Source: CAVPGH01 sp046726955 (lineage in GTDB: Bacteria; Acidobacteriota; Vicinamibacteria; Fen-336). From it: a stretch of 6,143 bases of DNA. The first letter of the stretch is position 1, and each line of letters starts with the position of its first letter. Positions 1 through 6,143 of the stretch are shown in pieces. The DNA lies in the NCBI GenBank assembly GCA_046726955.1, contig JBKPBQ010000181.1:1-6143 (forward strand). The letters run 5' to 3'. The notes beneath the pieces are model-generated. The model saw only the letters and a program-made list of their open reading frames with translations. It did no database searches and was not told where the DNA came from. A program made the position numbers and the translations under genes.

Positions 1-1515
1 CGCCGCGCCCTCGGTGAACGCGGGGTCCACGGCGGCCTTCGCGAGCCAGCCTTCGGTCTCGTCGAGCGCGCGGCCGAGCAGCGCCACCGTGCCCGCGAGC
101 GAGGACGAGGCGAGCGCGGCCAGACGATGCCGCGAGAGGCCGAGCCAGGCTTCGAGCCCGCCCTCGCGCGAGATGGCCCGAAGCGCGTCGAGGCTCAGCA
201 CGTCCGTCGTCCCCTCCCAGATCGGCAGCACCTGCGCGTCGCGCAGGAAGACCGGAAGGCCCGTGTCCTCGAGATAGCCCGCTCCGCCGAAGGCCTCGAG
301 CGCCTCCGACGCGACGGCGACCGCCTGCTTCGCGGTCAGGAGCTTGGCGAGCGGCGTGAGGAGCCGCAGCGCCGCCGTCTCCTCGGAGCTCGCCTCCCCC
401 GCGTCCTGCCGGCCCAGGAGGCGCGCGCAGTCGAGCGTCAGGGCGAGCGCCGCCTCGTACTGGACGTGGAGGTCGGCCACGGTCTCGCGGAAGAGCGGCT
501 TGCTCGCGAGAGTCCCCCCGAACGCCACGCGACGGCGGGCATAGTCCCGGAGGAGCTGAAGGAGGCGCGCCATGGTTCCGCACGCGTTGACCGCGTTGTG
601 CAGGCGCGTGAGGTTCAGGAGGGGCGCGATCTTGCGGACGCCCGACCCCAGCTCCCCGACGGGAAGGGCGAGCGCGCCCTCGAGCGTGAGCTCGGCGGTC
701 GGAAGCGCGCGTGTCCCGAGCTTGTCCTTGAGGCGGTCGACGCGGATGCCCTGGAGCCGGCCCTCCGCGTCGCGCGTCTCGACGTAGAAGAGCGAGAGGC
801 CGGCGGAGCCCGCGAGAGCGCCCTCCGGGCGGGCCAGGGTGAGCGCCATCTCGCTCGTCACCGCGGACGTGAACCACTTCGCGCCGTACAGCCGGAAGCG
901 GCCTTCGCCGTCGCGCCGCGCTTGCGTCTCCGTGCCCCCGACGTCGCTGCCCCCCGAGCGCTCCGTCATCCACTGCCCGCTCGTCCACATCCGATCGGGA
1001 TCGCGCGTCGTCAGGCGAGGAACCGCGTGGGCCGCGAGCGCCTCGTCGTGCTCGAGGAGCGTGCGGGCCGCTCCGTCCGACATGGCCACGGGACAGGCGT
1101 AGACCGCCGAGCTCGGAGCGTAGAGGGCGAGGAGCGCGAACTGGTGGAGGCGCGCGAAGGGCCCGAGCCGGCCTTCGTAGGGGATCGCCGCCAGCCCCCA
1201 GCGCGCCGCCGCGCGGTGCAGCTCGCGCCAGGCCGGGGAGACCGCGATCTCGTCCACCCGCCGCCCCCACGCGTCGAAGGGCACGTGTCGAGGCGGCTCG
1301 GCCTCCGCCTGCCGCGCCAGCGCCTGGAGAGGCCCGGCCGCCTCCTCGCCGAGCGCGTCCCACGCCGGACGGAGCGCGGTCGCGACGTCCGTCGGCACGA
1401 GCCTGTCGAGCGTCTCCGCGAGCACCCGATCGGCCGCGAACGTGTTGGTGAGGCGCGGCGGGTCCTGGAGGAACGCACCGGCCTCGGCTGCCGTCACGCT
1501 ACCCACGAGGCTCAT
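1..1515 (-). CDS. AidB-like acyl-CoA dehydrogenase family flavoprotein (3' end beyond window)
   Basis: Translating the minus strand from the ATG at 1515 gives 505 codons without a stop, still open at base 1, so the C-terminus is missing. The order of motifs is that of the AidB/ACAD branch: an N-terminal AidB-type helical part with a GRRVDEIAVSPAWREL segment (residues about 84-99), the flavin-loop motif WMTERSGGSDV (182-192), GAKWFTSAV in the beta domain (211-219), RLKDKLGTRALPTAEL (261-276), then the C-terminal helical domain with EAFGGAGYLEDTGLP (407-421) and IWEGTTDVLSLDALR (432-446). The Glu of IWEG (434) sits where acyl-CoA dehydrogenases carry their catalytic base. Family members bind FAD. 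E. coli AidB belongs to the alkylation (Ada) response and binds DNA, but its enzymatic substrate is not established, and most homologues are general acyl-CoA dehydrogenases of unknown substrate. The gene begins 9 bases after the stop of the membrane-protein gene, with no clear ribosome-binding site (only CGCGGG before the ATG), which suggests co-transcription and translational coupling. Whether the C-terminal DNA-binding region of AidB is present cannot be seen. Family assignment is firm; function is not. Confidence 0.93.
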   Translation of the reverse strand, partial: MSLVGSVTAAEAGAFLQDPPRLTNTFAADRVLAETLDRLVPTDVATALRPAWDALGEEAAGPLQALARQAEAEPPRHVPFDAWGRRVDEIAVSPAWRELHRAAARWGLAAIPYEGRLGPFARLHQFALLALYAPSSAVYACPVAMSDGAARTLLEHDEALAAHAVPRLTTRDPDRMWTSGQWMTERSGGSDVGGTETQARRDGEGRFRLYGAKWFTSAVTSEMALTLARPEGALAGSAGLSLFYVETRDAEGRLQGIRVDRLKDKLGTRALPTAELTLEGALALPVGELGSGVRKIAPLLNLTRLHNAVNACGTMARLLQLLRDYARRRVAFGGTLASKPLFRETVADLHVQYEAALALTLDCARLLGRQDAGEASSEETAALRLLTPLAKLLTAKQAVAVASEALEAFGGAGYLEDTGLPVFLRDAQVLPIWEGTTDVLSLDALRAISREGGLEAWLGLSRHRLAALASSSLAGTVALLGRALDETEGWLAKAAVDPAFTEGAA

Positions 1516-1524
1516 CCCGCGAGT

Positions 1525-4146
1525 TTAAGGCACCTCGAGGACGCCGCGGCGCGCGGGCAGCCGCGCCGGGAGTCGCACGAAGCGCGCGACCCGCGGCGCG
1601 AACCGGATAGCGCCGCGTCCCGACCGCGGATCGCGATAGAGCGACACCACGGCGTCGGGCAGCGAGGCCTCCGCGGCAACGTCTTCCCACGTCTGCCCGT
1701 CCGTGGAGACGCGGACGACGGGCCGGCTCAGCCACTCCGCGTCGGCGATCTCGAACGTCACGCCCGCGATCGGCCGGGCGTGCTGCAGGTCCACCAGGAT
1801 GCCCTCGGCGTCCCACCGCGTGGCCGCGGGCTCGGCGGGCTCGACCGCTTGCGCCAGCTCGCCGGGCGGCACCTCGTACACGCGCCGCCCGTCGAGCTCG
1901 GTCAGGAGCGGCGCGTCGAGCGGGCGCGGCGAGACGAGATGGCGCACGCCCACCGCGCGGAGGAAGCGGAAGCCCTCCTCGCCGAGCGGCTCGCGCGCGA
2001 GCAGCTCCATCGCCCGGTCGTAGGGCCGGGGCATGAAGCCCGAGTCGCCGTTCACGAGCGGCCGGAAGTTCGCGATGCCGTCGAGCATGACCTGCGTGTC
2101 GTCCTCGCCGAGGGGAAGGACGGCCACCGCTCCCGGTTTTCCCGCGAGCCACCGCGCGTAGGCAGGAGGCCCGTCGTACTCCCCGAGCCGGAGGGGAACG
2201 TTCGTGCTCTCCAGCATCACGAGGGCGAGCGCGCCGACCGAAACGAACCAGCGGCGCCCCGCGAGGGCGAGTCCCGTGAGCACGGCGAGGAAGAGGACGG
2301 GCACGATCGCGAACCGGCCGAGCGCTCGCACGCCCCTCAGGAGCACGACGTGCTCGTGGAGGAAGCGGTAGACGGCCGTGTCCGGCCCCAGGGAGAGGAC
2401 GACGGCGGCCGCGGACGCGGCGATCGCGACGTACCGGAAGCGGCGAGGCGCGCGGGCGAGACCGGCGAGCCCGAGGGCCACGACGGCGAGCCCCGGGAAG
2501 AGCGCGTCCCGGAACTGCTCGGGGTCGATGTGCCGCTCGGTGACTGGACCCCAGAGCCGGGTCCCGCTCGCCGCGTACGAGGCGAGGCTCGTCGCGTAGA
2601 TCGAGACGGTCTCCAGCGTGAACTCGACGCCCTGGAACGCGCGCATACGCAGGTAGGGAACGACGGCCGGCAGCAGGAGGATCGCCGCGAGCAGGAACCC
2701 GGCGCCCAGACGCAGCAGGTCACGCGTCCGGAAGCCGGCGATGACGCCCACCGCGACCGCCACCGCGACGGTTACGGCGGTCACCGCGCCCAGGTAGATG
2801 GAGGCGAGCCCCTGCAGCGCGATCGCCACCCCCACGAGCAGCGCCCGGCGCAGGCTCCGCCGCTCCCAGAAACGATCGAGAGCGAGAAGGGCGAAGGCCA
2901 AGAAAAGCGTCGCCTCCGCGTGCAGGTGGGCGAGGCGCGTCCATCGGTAGGCGCCCGCCGCGAAGCACGCGCCCGCGACCCACGCGGCCAACCGGTCTCC
3001 GCTGGCCCGCCGCACCAGAAGCTGCGTCCCCAGTCCCGAGAGCAGGAGACAGAGGAGCAGCACGAGGTTGTAGGCGAGGACGGGCTGGCCCGCAAGGAGC
3101 GCGGGCGCGCCGGCCGCGCCGAGCAGCAGCAGGTTCTCGGAGAAGGCGAGCGCGTCCGGCAGCGGGTGGAAGATGGGCGCCTGGAACAAGCGGCCCGGGT
3201 CGTGCGCGAGCGCGTGGGCGTCCCAGGCGAGGATCCACGCGTTGAGCCGGCCGTCGGGCCGATCGATCGGGCCGGCGCCCGCGAGGTCGCGCACGAGCGG
3301 CCAGCTCATGATCGCGAGCAGGACTGCGTACGCGGCGACGGAGACGGCGATCTCCGGCGCCGTGACGGCGCCCGGAGCGGGCAGCCGCGATGGGCGATCC
3401 CAGGGCAGGAAGAGAACGAAGATGCCCGCGAGCGCAGCCACGACGAAGGCGAGGACGTCCGTGACGATCCACGCCGCGCGCGAGCCTCCCGTCCCGAGGT
3501 AGCGAGGCGGGACGACCTCGCGCCTTCCGTTCGGCCGCGTCCAGCCGAGCTGCAGCCGCGGTCCCGGTCCCCGCCAGTCGAGCCGCGCCTCGAGCGCCTG
3601 GGGCCCGCGCCCGAGCGCGATCTCGCCCTCGGCGCGAAGCGGGTCCGCGTCGGCGAGCAGGACCGTCCGCCCCACGATCTTGACCTCCGCGCGGCCGCGC
3701 CCGGCCACCCAGATGCGGTAGGCGCCGGATTCCGGGATGCGGAGCGGCCCCTCCCAGCGCAGCGTCGGACGCCTTAGGCCCGGCCACTGGCGAAGATCGC
3801 GACCGAGGAGGTCGATGGGCCCGGGCGGAAGAGAGCCGAGCGTCCCTTCCGGTCCCTCCACGCGCGCGGGAAGGCCGGAAGACGGACGGAGGAGTGCGAT
3901 CGCGAACAGGAGGCTGGTGGCGATTGCGAGGGCGAGAAGCACCGATCGCCACGGCCGCGGGCGCCGCTCGCGGCCGCCCACCGCGACCACGGTCCCGAGG
4001 ACGACCGCGAATCCCGCCGCGGGAAGCGCGTGCGCGTCGAGCGGCGGCTCCGCGTACACCGGTCCCCAGCGGGACACGGCGAGGACGATCAGGAAGACCG
4101 CGAGGGCGAAGCCGCCACGGCAGACGCCGGAGAGGAGGCGGACCAC
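1525..4146 (-). CDS. Large polytopic membrane protein, GT-C-like glycosyltransferase type, with PA14-like and discoidin-like domains
   Basis: An 873-residue protein with about 14-16 hydrophobic segments. Three lie near the N-terminus (about 12-24, 41-57, 68-86). A soluble domain of about 95-218 follows, with the beta-rich look of PA14 (LRWEGPLRIPESGAYRIWV at 129-147; ALEARLDW and LQLGW further on), which in known proteins binds carbohydrate. The main bundle covers about 226-648. Its first large loop (about 287-340) has the pattern LNAWILAWDAHAL (301-313), then FHPLPDALAFSENLL (326-340), typical of a widespread bacterial GT-C-fold membrane family that resembles lipid-phospho-sugar-dependent glycosyltransferases. 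After the last helix comes NFRPLVNGDSGFMP (693-706) and GVRHLVSP (733-740), a conserved extracytoplasmic segment in the same family. The end (about 775-873) resembles an F5/8 type C domain (VRVSTDGQTWEDV). A likely role is sugar transfer to a lipid or polymer at the outer face of the inner membrane, but donor and acceptor are unknown. The start is GTG; an in-frame TAG lies 24 bases upstream with no other start between, so it is the earliest possible. No Shine-Dalgarno sequence is evident. It heads a unit with the downstream dehydrogenase gene. Confidence 0.9.
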   Translation of the reverse strand: MVRLLSGVCRGGFALAVFLIVLAVSRWGPVYAEPPLDAHALPAAGFAVVLGTVVAVGGRERRPRPWRSVLLALAIATSLLFAIALLRPSSGLPARVEGPEGTLGSLPPGPIDLLGRDLRQWPGLRRPTLRWEGPLRIPESGAYRIWVAGRGRAEVKIVGRTVLLADADPLRAEGEIALGRGPQALEARLDWRGPGPRLQLGWTRPNGRREVVPPRYLGTGGSRAAWIVTDVLAFVVAALAGIFVLFLPWDRPSRLPAPGAVTAPEIAVSVAAYAVLLAIMSWPLVRDLAGAGPIDRPDGRLNAWILAWDAHALAHDPGRLFQAPIFHPLPDALAFSENLLLLGAAGAPALLAGQPVLAYNLVLLLCLLLSGLGTQLLVRRASGDRLAAWVAGACFAAGAYRWTRLAHLHAEATLFLAFALLALDRFWERRSLRRALLVGVAIALQGLASIYLGAVTAVTVAVAVAVGVIAGFRTRDLLRLGAGFLLAAILLLPAVVPYLRMRAFQGVEFTLETVSIYATSLASYAASGTRLWGPVTERHIDPEQFRDALFPGLAVVALGLAGLARAPRRFRYVAIAASAAAVVLSLGPDTAVYRFLHEHVVLLRGVRALGRFAIVPVLFLAVLTGLALAGRRWFVSVGALALVMLESTNVPLRLGEYDGPPAYARWLAGKPGAVAVLPLGEDDTQVMLDGIANFRPLVNGDSGFMPRPYDRAMELLAREPLGEEGFRFLRAVGVRHLVSPRPLDAPLLTELDGRRVYEVPPGELAQAVEPAEPAATRWDAEGILVDLQHARPIAGVTFEIADAEWLSRPVVRVSTDGQTWEDVAAEASLPDAVVSLYRDPRSGRGAIRFAPRVARFVRLPARLPARRGVLEVP

Positions 4147-4153
4147 CGCGCGG

Positions 4154-4162
4154 ATTCTAGCA
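4154..4162 (-). promoter_or_regulatory. Possible extended -10 promoter element for the membrane-protein gene
   Basis: The minus strand reads TGCTAGAAT here, one mismatch from the TATAAT hexamer plus an extended TGn. It is one of few AT-containing spots in a GC-rich leader. It ends 7 bases before the GTG start, so transcription would begin at or next to the start codon and the message would be leaderless, in line with the lack of a ribosome-binding site. No good -35 box is seen 16-18 bases upstream (the sequence there reads close to AGGCTG). The TAG in the element is out of frame with the gene. This is inference from pattern only; a 9-base match could be chance. Confidence 0.35.
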
Positions 4163-4193
4163 GGGTGCTAAAAAAGCAGCCTTCGACAGCCGC

Positions 4194-4211
4194 GCGCGCG
4201 TTGCCGCGCGC
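4194..4211 (-). repeat. GC-rich inverted repeat with GCAA tetraloop
   Basis: On the minus strand a 7-base arm GCGCGCG (4211-4205) and its complement CGCGCGC (4200-4194) flank the loop GCAA, a GNRA tetraloop. The hairpin lies just downstream of the intron's 3' end. A run of five T follows about 20 bases later (minus strand, near 4175-4171), too far away for a standard intrinsic terminator. It may simply be host leader sequence, or a weak regulatory hairpin in the spliced or readthrough transcript. The short alternating CG tract makes a chance hairpin easy to form. Confidence 0.4.
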
Positions 4212-4224
4212 CGCGTGAGGACAC

Positions 4225-4301
4225 TTGCCGGGTGGGCCCGGGTGGTTGCCACACCCGGGCCTCCCACAGATCCGGACGTGCAGATTTCCCGCATCCGGCT
4301 C
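4225..4301 (-). ncRNA. Group II intron domains V and VI with 3' splice region
   Basis: Domain V starts GAGCCGGATGCGGG (4301-4288) and closes with CACGTCCGGATC (4280-4269), making the short hairpin that holds the catalytic AGC triad and binds the metal ions for splicing. The basal helix pairs GAGCCGGA with TCCGGATC, including one G-A mismatch at the third pair, where many introns have G-U. Domain VI follows after a two- to three-base linker: GGCCCGGGTG (4261-4252) pairs perfectly with CACCCGGGCC (4244-4235), closed by a 7-base loop, above a lower GGG/CCC helix (4265-4263 with 4232-4230). Between these helices A4233 is unpaired on the 3' side, the standard location of the branch-point adenosine. 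The AGC triad argues against class C introns, which usually have CGC. Confidence 0.88.
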
Positions 4302-4302
4302 C

Positions 4303-5676
4303 TCAGCGACATGGATTCGCGGCGCGACCGCCCCAGCGGTGATAAACAGTGACAGGGGCAGGCAGGGAGAAGCGCTTCATTACGACACGTTCGAAGCGCT
4401 CCCACGTCATGCGCGCCTGTGCGGAGCGGCGATCAAGCCACTTCCGCCAGATCCGCAGGACCTCATGCCGGAAACGGGACAGCGCTGCACTGTTGCCGAG
4501 GACTCCGTAGTAGTTGTCGTGTCCACGTAACTTCCGGATGAGTTGCTGGTGCTGCCACCCTATGGGCTCATGACGGTATGCCCGCAACCAGCAGGCGATC
4601 CGCTTAAGCGCACGGCTGAAACGACTGGTCGCCGTCTTCTGCTTGACCACCCAGGAGCCTCGTCGATCTCGGTCCCAGTAGTGGGTGAACCCCAGAAAGT
4701 CGAAACTCCTTTGTCCAGGCTGTGGCGGTTGCCGGTTCCTTCTAGACGGCGGCCGGAACTCGAGCAACCGCGTCTTGGTGGGGTGAAGCGTCAGACCATA
4801 CTTGCCGAGTCGCTTCGGCAGTACGTCCATCACCCGATGAGCATCGGTCTCACTGCTGAAAACCATGAGCAGGTCGTCTGCGAAACGGACCATGAAAGCG
4901 CGGCCTCGAAGCCGCGGCTTCACATCCACTTCGAACCACCTGTCCACGGCATCATGAAGATAGATGTTCGCAAGGAGTGGAGAGATGACCCCGCCCTGCG
5001 GAGTCCCGGCGTCCGGCTGAGACCACTCGGTCCCTTCCAGCACGCCTGCGGCCAGCCACTTGTCGATCACCCGACGCAGCACACCATCGCGCACCCTCTG
5101 GTCGAGAATCTCGCGAAGGCGGGAATGCGAAATCGAGTCGAAGAACCCCTTGATGTCCACTTCCAGAACCCACCCGCCTCCCATCGCCATGAGCTCTTGC
5201 CTGAGGTCCGTCAGCGCCGTGTGCGCCGAGCGATTGGCCCGATAGCCGTGGGAGCAGGTGTGGAAGTCCTGCTCGTACACCGCGTCGAGCACCATGTTCA
5301 CCGCCCGTTGCAGCACTTTGTCCTCGAAGGTCGGAATCCCGATGGGGCGCTGTTCCTTGCCGTCGCCCTTGGGTATGTAGGTGCGGCGCACGGGTGGGGC
5401 GTAGTACCGGCCCGACTTGAAGCGGTCGAGAAGCGAGCGGAGGTTTTCCTCCAGTCGTTCCTCGTACTCCTTGGCGGTCCGTCCATCCACTCCCGTGGCG
5501 CCGTCCTTGCGCGTGAGACGGAAGGCCTCCTGCAGGAACTCGAGGTCAATGTGGTGGGCCAAGCTCAGAAAGGCCCGCTCCGGAGACTCTCGTGCCAGTT
5601 CCGCTATCCGCTGCAGTTTCGTAGAGACCGTATCGGAAATCGGTGTTCCCGTGATCTTTCCCTCCAGCGGTTCCAC
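4303..5676 (-). CDS. ltrA: Group II intron reverse transcriptase/maturase (LtrA type, no endonuclease domain)
   Basis: A 457-residue intron-encoded protein that helps its own intron RNA fold for splicing and copies it into DNA during retrohoming. Reverse transcriptase blocks are in order: TRKDGATGVDG (55-65), RPIGIPTFEDKVLQRAV (110-126), VLEVDIKGFFDSI (170-182), GTPQGGVISPLLANIYLH (224-241), RFADDLLMVF (264-273), GKYGLTLHPTKTRLLEF (291-307) and FDFLGFTHYW (325-334). The three catalytic aspartates are D174, D267 and D268, all present; FADD replaces the commoner YADD. The maturase (X) domain covers about 345-447 and includes IGWQHQQLIRKLRGHDNYYG (372-391) and the closing SLPAPVTVYHRW (437-448). 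Only nine residues follow, so there is no HNH endonuclease domain; such introns usually prime from a nascent replication strand. The start is GTG; GGAGGG and AGAGAGG stretches lie about 8-22 bases upstream, and related proteins commonly begin near MEPLEGK. The TGA stop is one base before domain V, so the last codons overlap domain IV structure. No frameshift or stop interrupts it. Confidence 0.95.
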   Translation of the reverse strand: MEPLEGKITGTPISDTVSTKLQRIAELARESPERAFLSLAHHIDLEFLQEAFRLTRKDGATGVDGRTAKEYEERLEENLRSLLDRFKSGRYYAPPVRRTYIPKGDGKEQRPIGIPTFEDKVLQRAVNMVLDAVYEQDFHTCSHGYRANRSAHTALTDLRQELMAMGGGWVLEVDIKGFFDSISHSRLREILDQRVRDGVLRRVIDKWLAAGVLEGTEWSQPDAGTPQGGVISPLLANIYLHDAVDRWFEVDVKPRLRGRAFMVRFADDLLMVFSSETDAHRVMDVLPKRLGKYGLTLHPTKTRLLEFRPPSRRNRQPPQPGQRSFDFLGFTHYWDRDRRGSWVVKQKTATSRFSRALKRIACWLRAYRHEPIGWQHQQLIRKLRGHDNYYGVLGNSAALSRFRHEVLRIWRKWLDRRSAQARMTWERFERVVMKRFSLPAPVTVYHRWGGRAANPCR

Positions 5677-6143
5677 GTCCCGACGCCTCTCTTCCCTCCA
5701 CGGGGTCCCTTGGGTCGGTTCCCCCGCTTCGCAGGTACTGTCGAGGCGCTCCGACTTCCCACCGCCCCTCCCGCTTCGCTTCGTTCTCCTTCGCTCCGCG
5801 GTACCGTGGTGACGCCCTTCTGTTCGCTCTCGCAGGTGGCCGGGCGCCCGGCGGCCTGTGAGCCTGGGCTTGTGTGGCCGGTGCCCTCCGGCATTTCCCC
5901 ACGGAGACGACGGGATCTCCCAGGTTCCTGGGCGAGCCCTTGCGTACGTGCCATGCTCTCAGACCCCGGTGGGACCTTCGCGCCAGGCCTGTATCAGCGC
6001 TCCGGCTCCGCCGCACTCGCTGAAACGGTGTCGGCTCCCACGTCAAGCAGGCTTTCGAGGCTCAATCACGCAGCCCGTACGCTCGCTGTCTACGCTTCGC
6101 CGTATGGGTCGCCCCATGCCGACGCAAGACTCGCTTGCGGCTG
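5677..6143 (-). ncRNA. Group II intron 5' structured RNA (part of domain I to start of domain IV)
   Basis: These 467 bases contain no gene I can support. They are the RNA scaffold of the intron upstream of its maturase gene. The minus strand has the texture of such RNAs: many short GC helices separated by purine-rich loops, and the segment GGAACCTGGGAGATCCCGT (about 5927-5909), which resembles a stretch I recall from domain I of related bacterial introns. Overlapping open frames of 166 and 116 codons occur here; similar frames in other introns are often annotated as hypothetical proteins, but they are translations of intron RNA. I could not assign individual domains, exon-binding sites or the 5' splice site by eye; domain I appears cut by the window edge. 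The assignment rests mainly on position directly upstream of an intron maturase and on sequence resemblance. Confidence 0.75.

Larger units (their letters stand above)
4225..6143 (-). mobile_element. Group II intron, 5' end beyond the window
   Basis: A retroelement read on the minus strand. From 5' to 3' it holds structured RNA (6143-5677), a maturase gene (5676-4303), domain V (4301-4269) and a domain VI hairpin (4267 to about 4229). The 3' splice site is placed at about 4225-4226, 7-8 bases after a bulged A (4233) in domain VI that is the likely branch point; a canonical AY ending is not obvious, so the boundary may be off by a few bases. No GTGYG-type 5' end is found at a plausible distance from the open reading frame, since 467 bases upstream of the gene are visible and the sequence still looks like intron RNA at the edge. 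The GC content is visibly lower than in the flanking genes, with several AT-richer stretches, consistent with horizontal acquisition. The intron lies in the same direction as the downstream operon, about 80 bases before its first gene. Confidence 0.9.

Noticed and set aside
1011..1478. A 155-codon minus-strand frame inside the dehydrogenase region
   Set aside because: It is the wrong frame of the AidB-like gene; the correct frame gives continuous family motifs over 505 codons, while this product is a low-complexity Arg/Ser-rich sequence.
127..3777. A 1216-codon open frame on the plus strand
   Set aside because: It lies antisense to two well-supported genes and runs straight across their junction. 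Its product is Arg/Glu/Pro-rich with no domain-like pattern, as expected opposite genes with strong G/C third positions.
2720..3952. A 410-codon minus-strand frame overlapping the membrane-protein gene
   Set aside because: Out-of-frame shadow rich in Arg, Ala and Gly, without hydrophobic segments or motifs, fully inside the 873-codon gene.
4171..4211. Hairpin plus T-run as an intrinsic terminator after the intron
   Set aside because: The five-T run is about 20 bases from the stem rather than directly after it, so the arrangement is not that of a standard rho-independent terminator.
6011..6016. GTGCGG on the minus strand as the intron 5' end
   Set aside because: It matches the GTGYG consensus but would leave only about 340 bases before the maturase start, short for domains I-III of an intron with an AGC-type domain V, and intron-like sequence appears to continue upstream. 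Not excluded with certainty.
5546..6046. Minus-strand frames of 166 and 116 codons upstream of the maturase
   Set aside because: They overlap intron RNA and the maturase start, and resemble hypothetical proteins commonly miscalled in group II intron 5' regions; no domain is visible.

Overview
This window of very GC-rich DNA carries three genes, all on the minus strand. Reading in the direction of transcription (high to low coordinates), they are a group II intron with its reverse transcriptase/maturase, a large polytopic membrane protein, and an AidB-like acyl-CoA dehydrogenase that runs off the left edge. The strong G/C bias at third codon positions and the type of membrane protein suggest a high-GC bacterium, possibly an uncultivated Acidobacteriota, Myxococcota or similar lineage. 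No marker gene fixes the taxonomy. No tRNA, rRNA or CRISPR array is visible.

Layout: 6143 to about 4225 is the 3' and central part of a group II intron. It has the structured 5' RNA (domain I onward, with the 5' splice site beyond the window edge), the maturase gene (5676-4303), then domain V (4301-4269) and a domain VI hairpin ending near 4225. A short leader (about 4224-4147) follows, with a GC hairpin and a possible extended -10 promoter directly in front of the next gene. From 4146 to 1525 is an 873-residue GT-C-like membrane protein with a PA14-like domain inserted near its N-terminus and a discoidin-like C-terminal domain. Nine bases after its stop, the acyl-CoA dehydrogenase starts (1515 to window base 1, 505 codons seen).

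The membrane protein and the dehydrogenase look like a two-gene (or longer) transcription unit because of their same strand and tight spacing. No shared pathway is evident from sequence. The intron is a mobile element with lower GC and a different base texture. It sits only about 80 bases before the membrane-protein start, in the same orientation, so it may have separated the operon from an older upstream promoter. All catalytic motifs visible in its protein are intact, so it may still be active.

Many long open frames lie opposite or out of frame with these genes, including one of 1216 codons on the plus strand. They are by-products of the GC bias. Apart from the intron and its placement, I see no convincing new biological system here.
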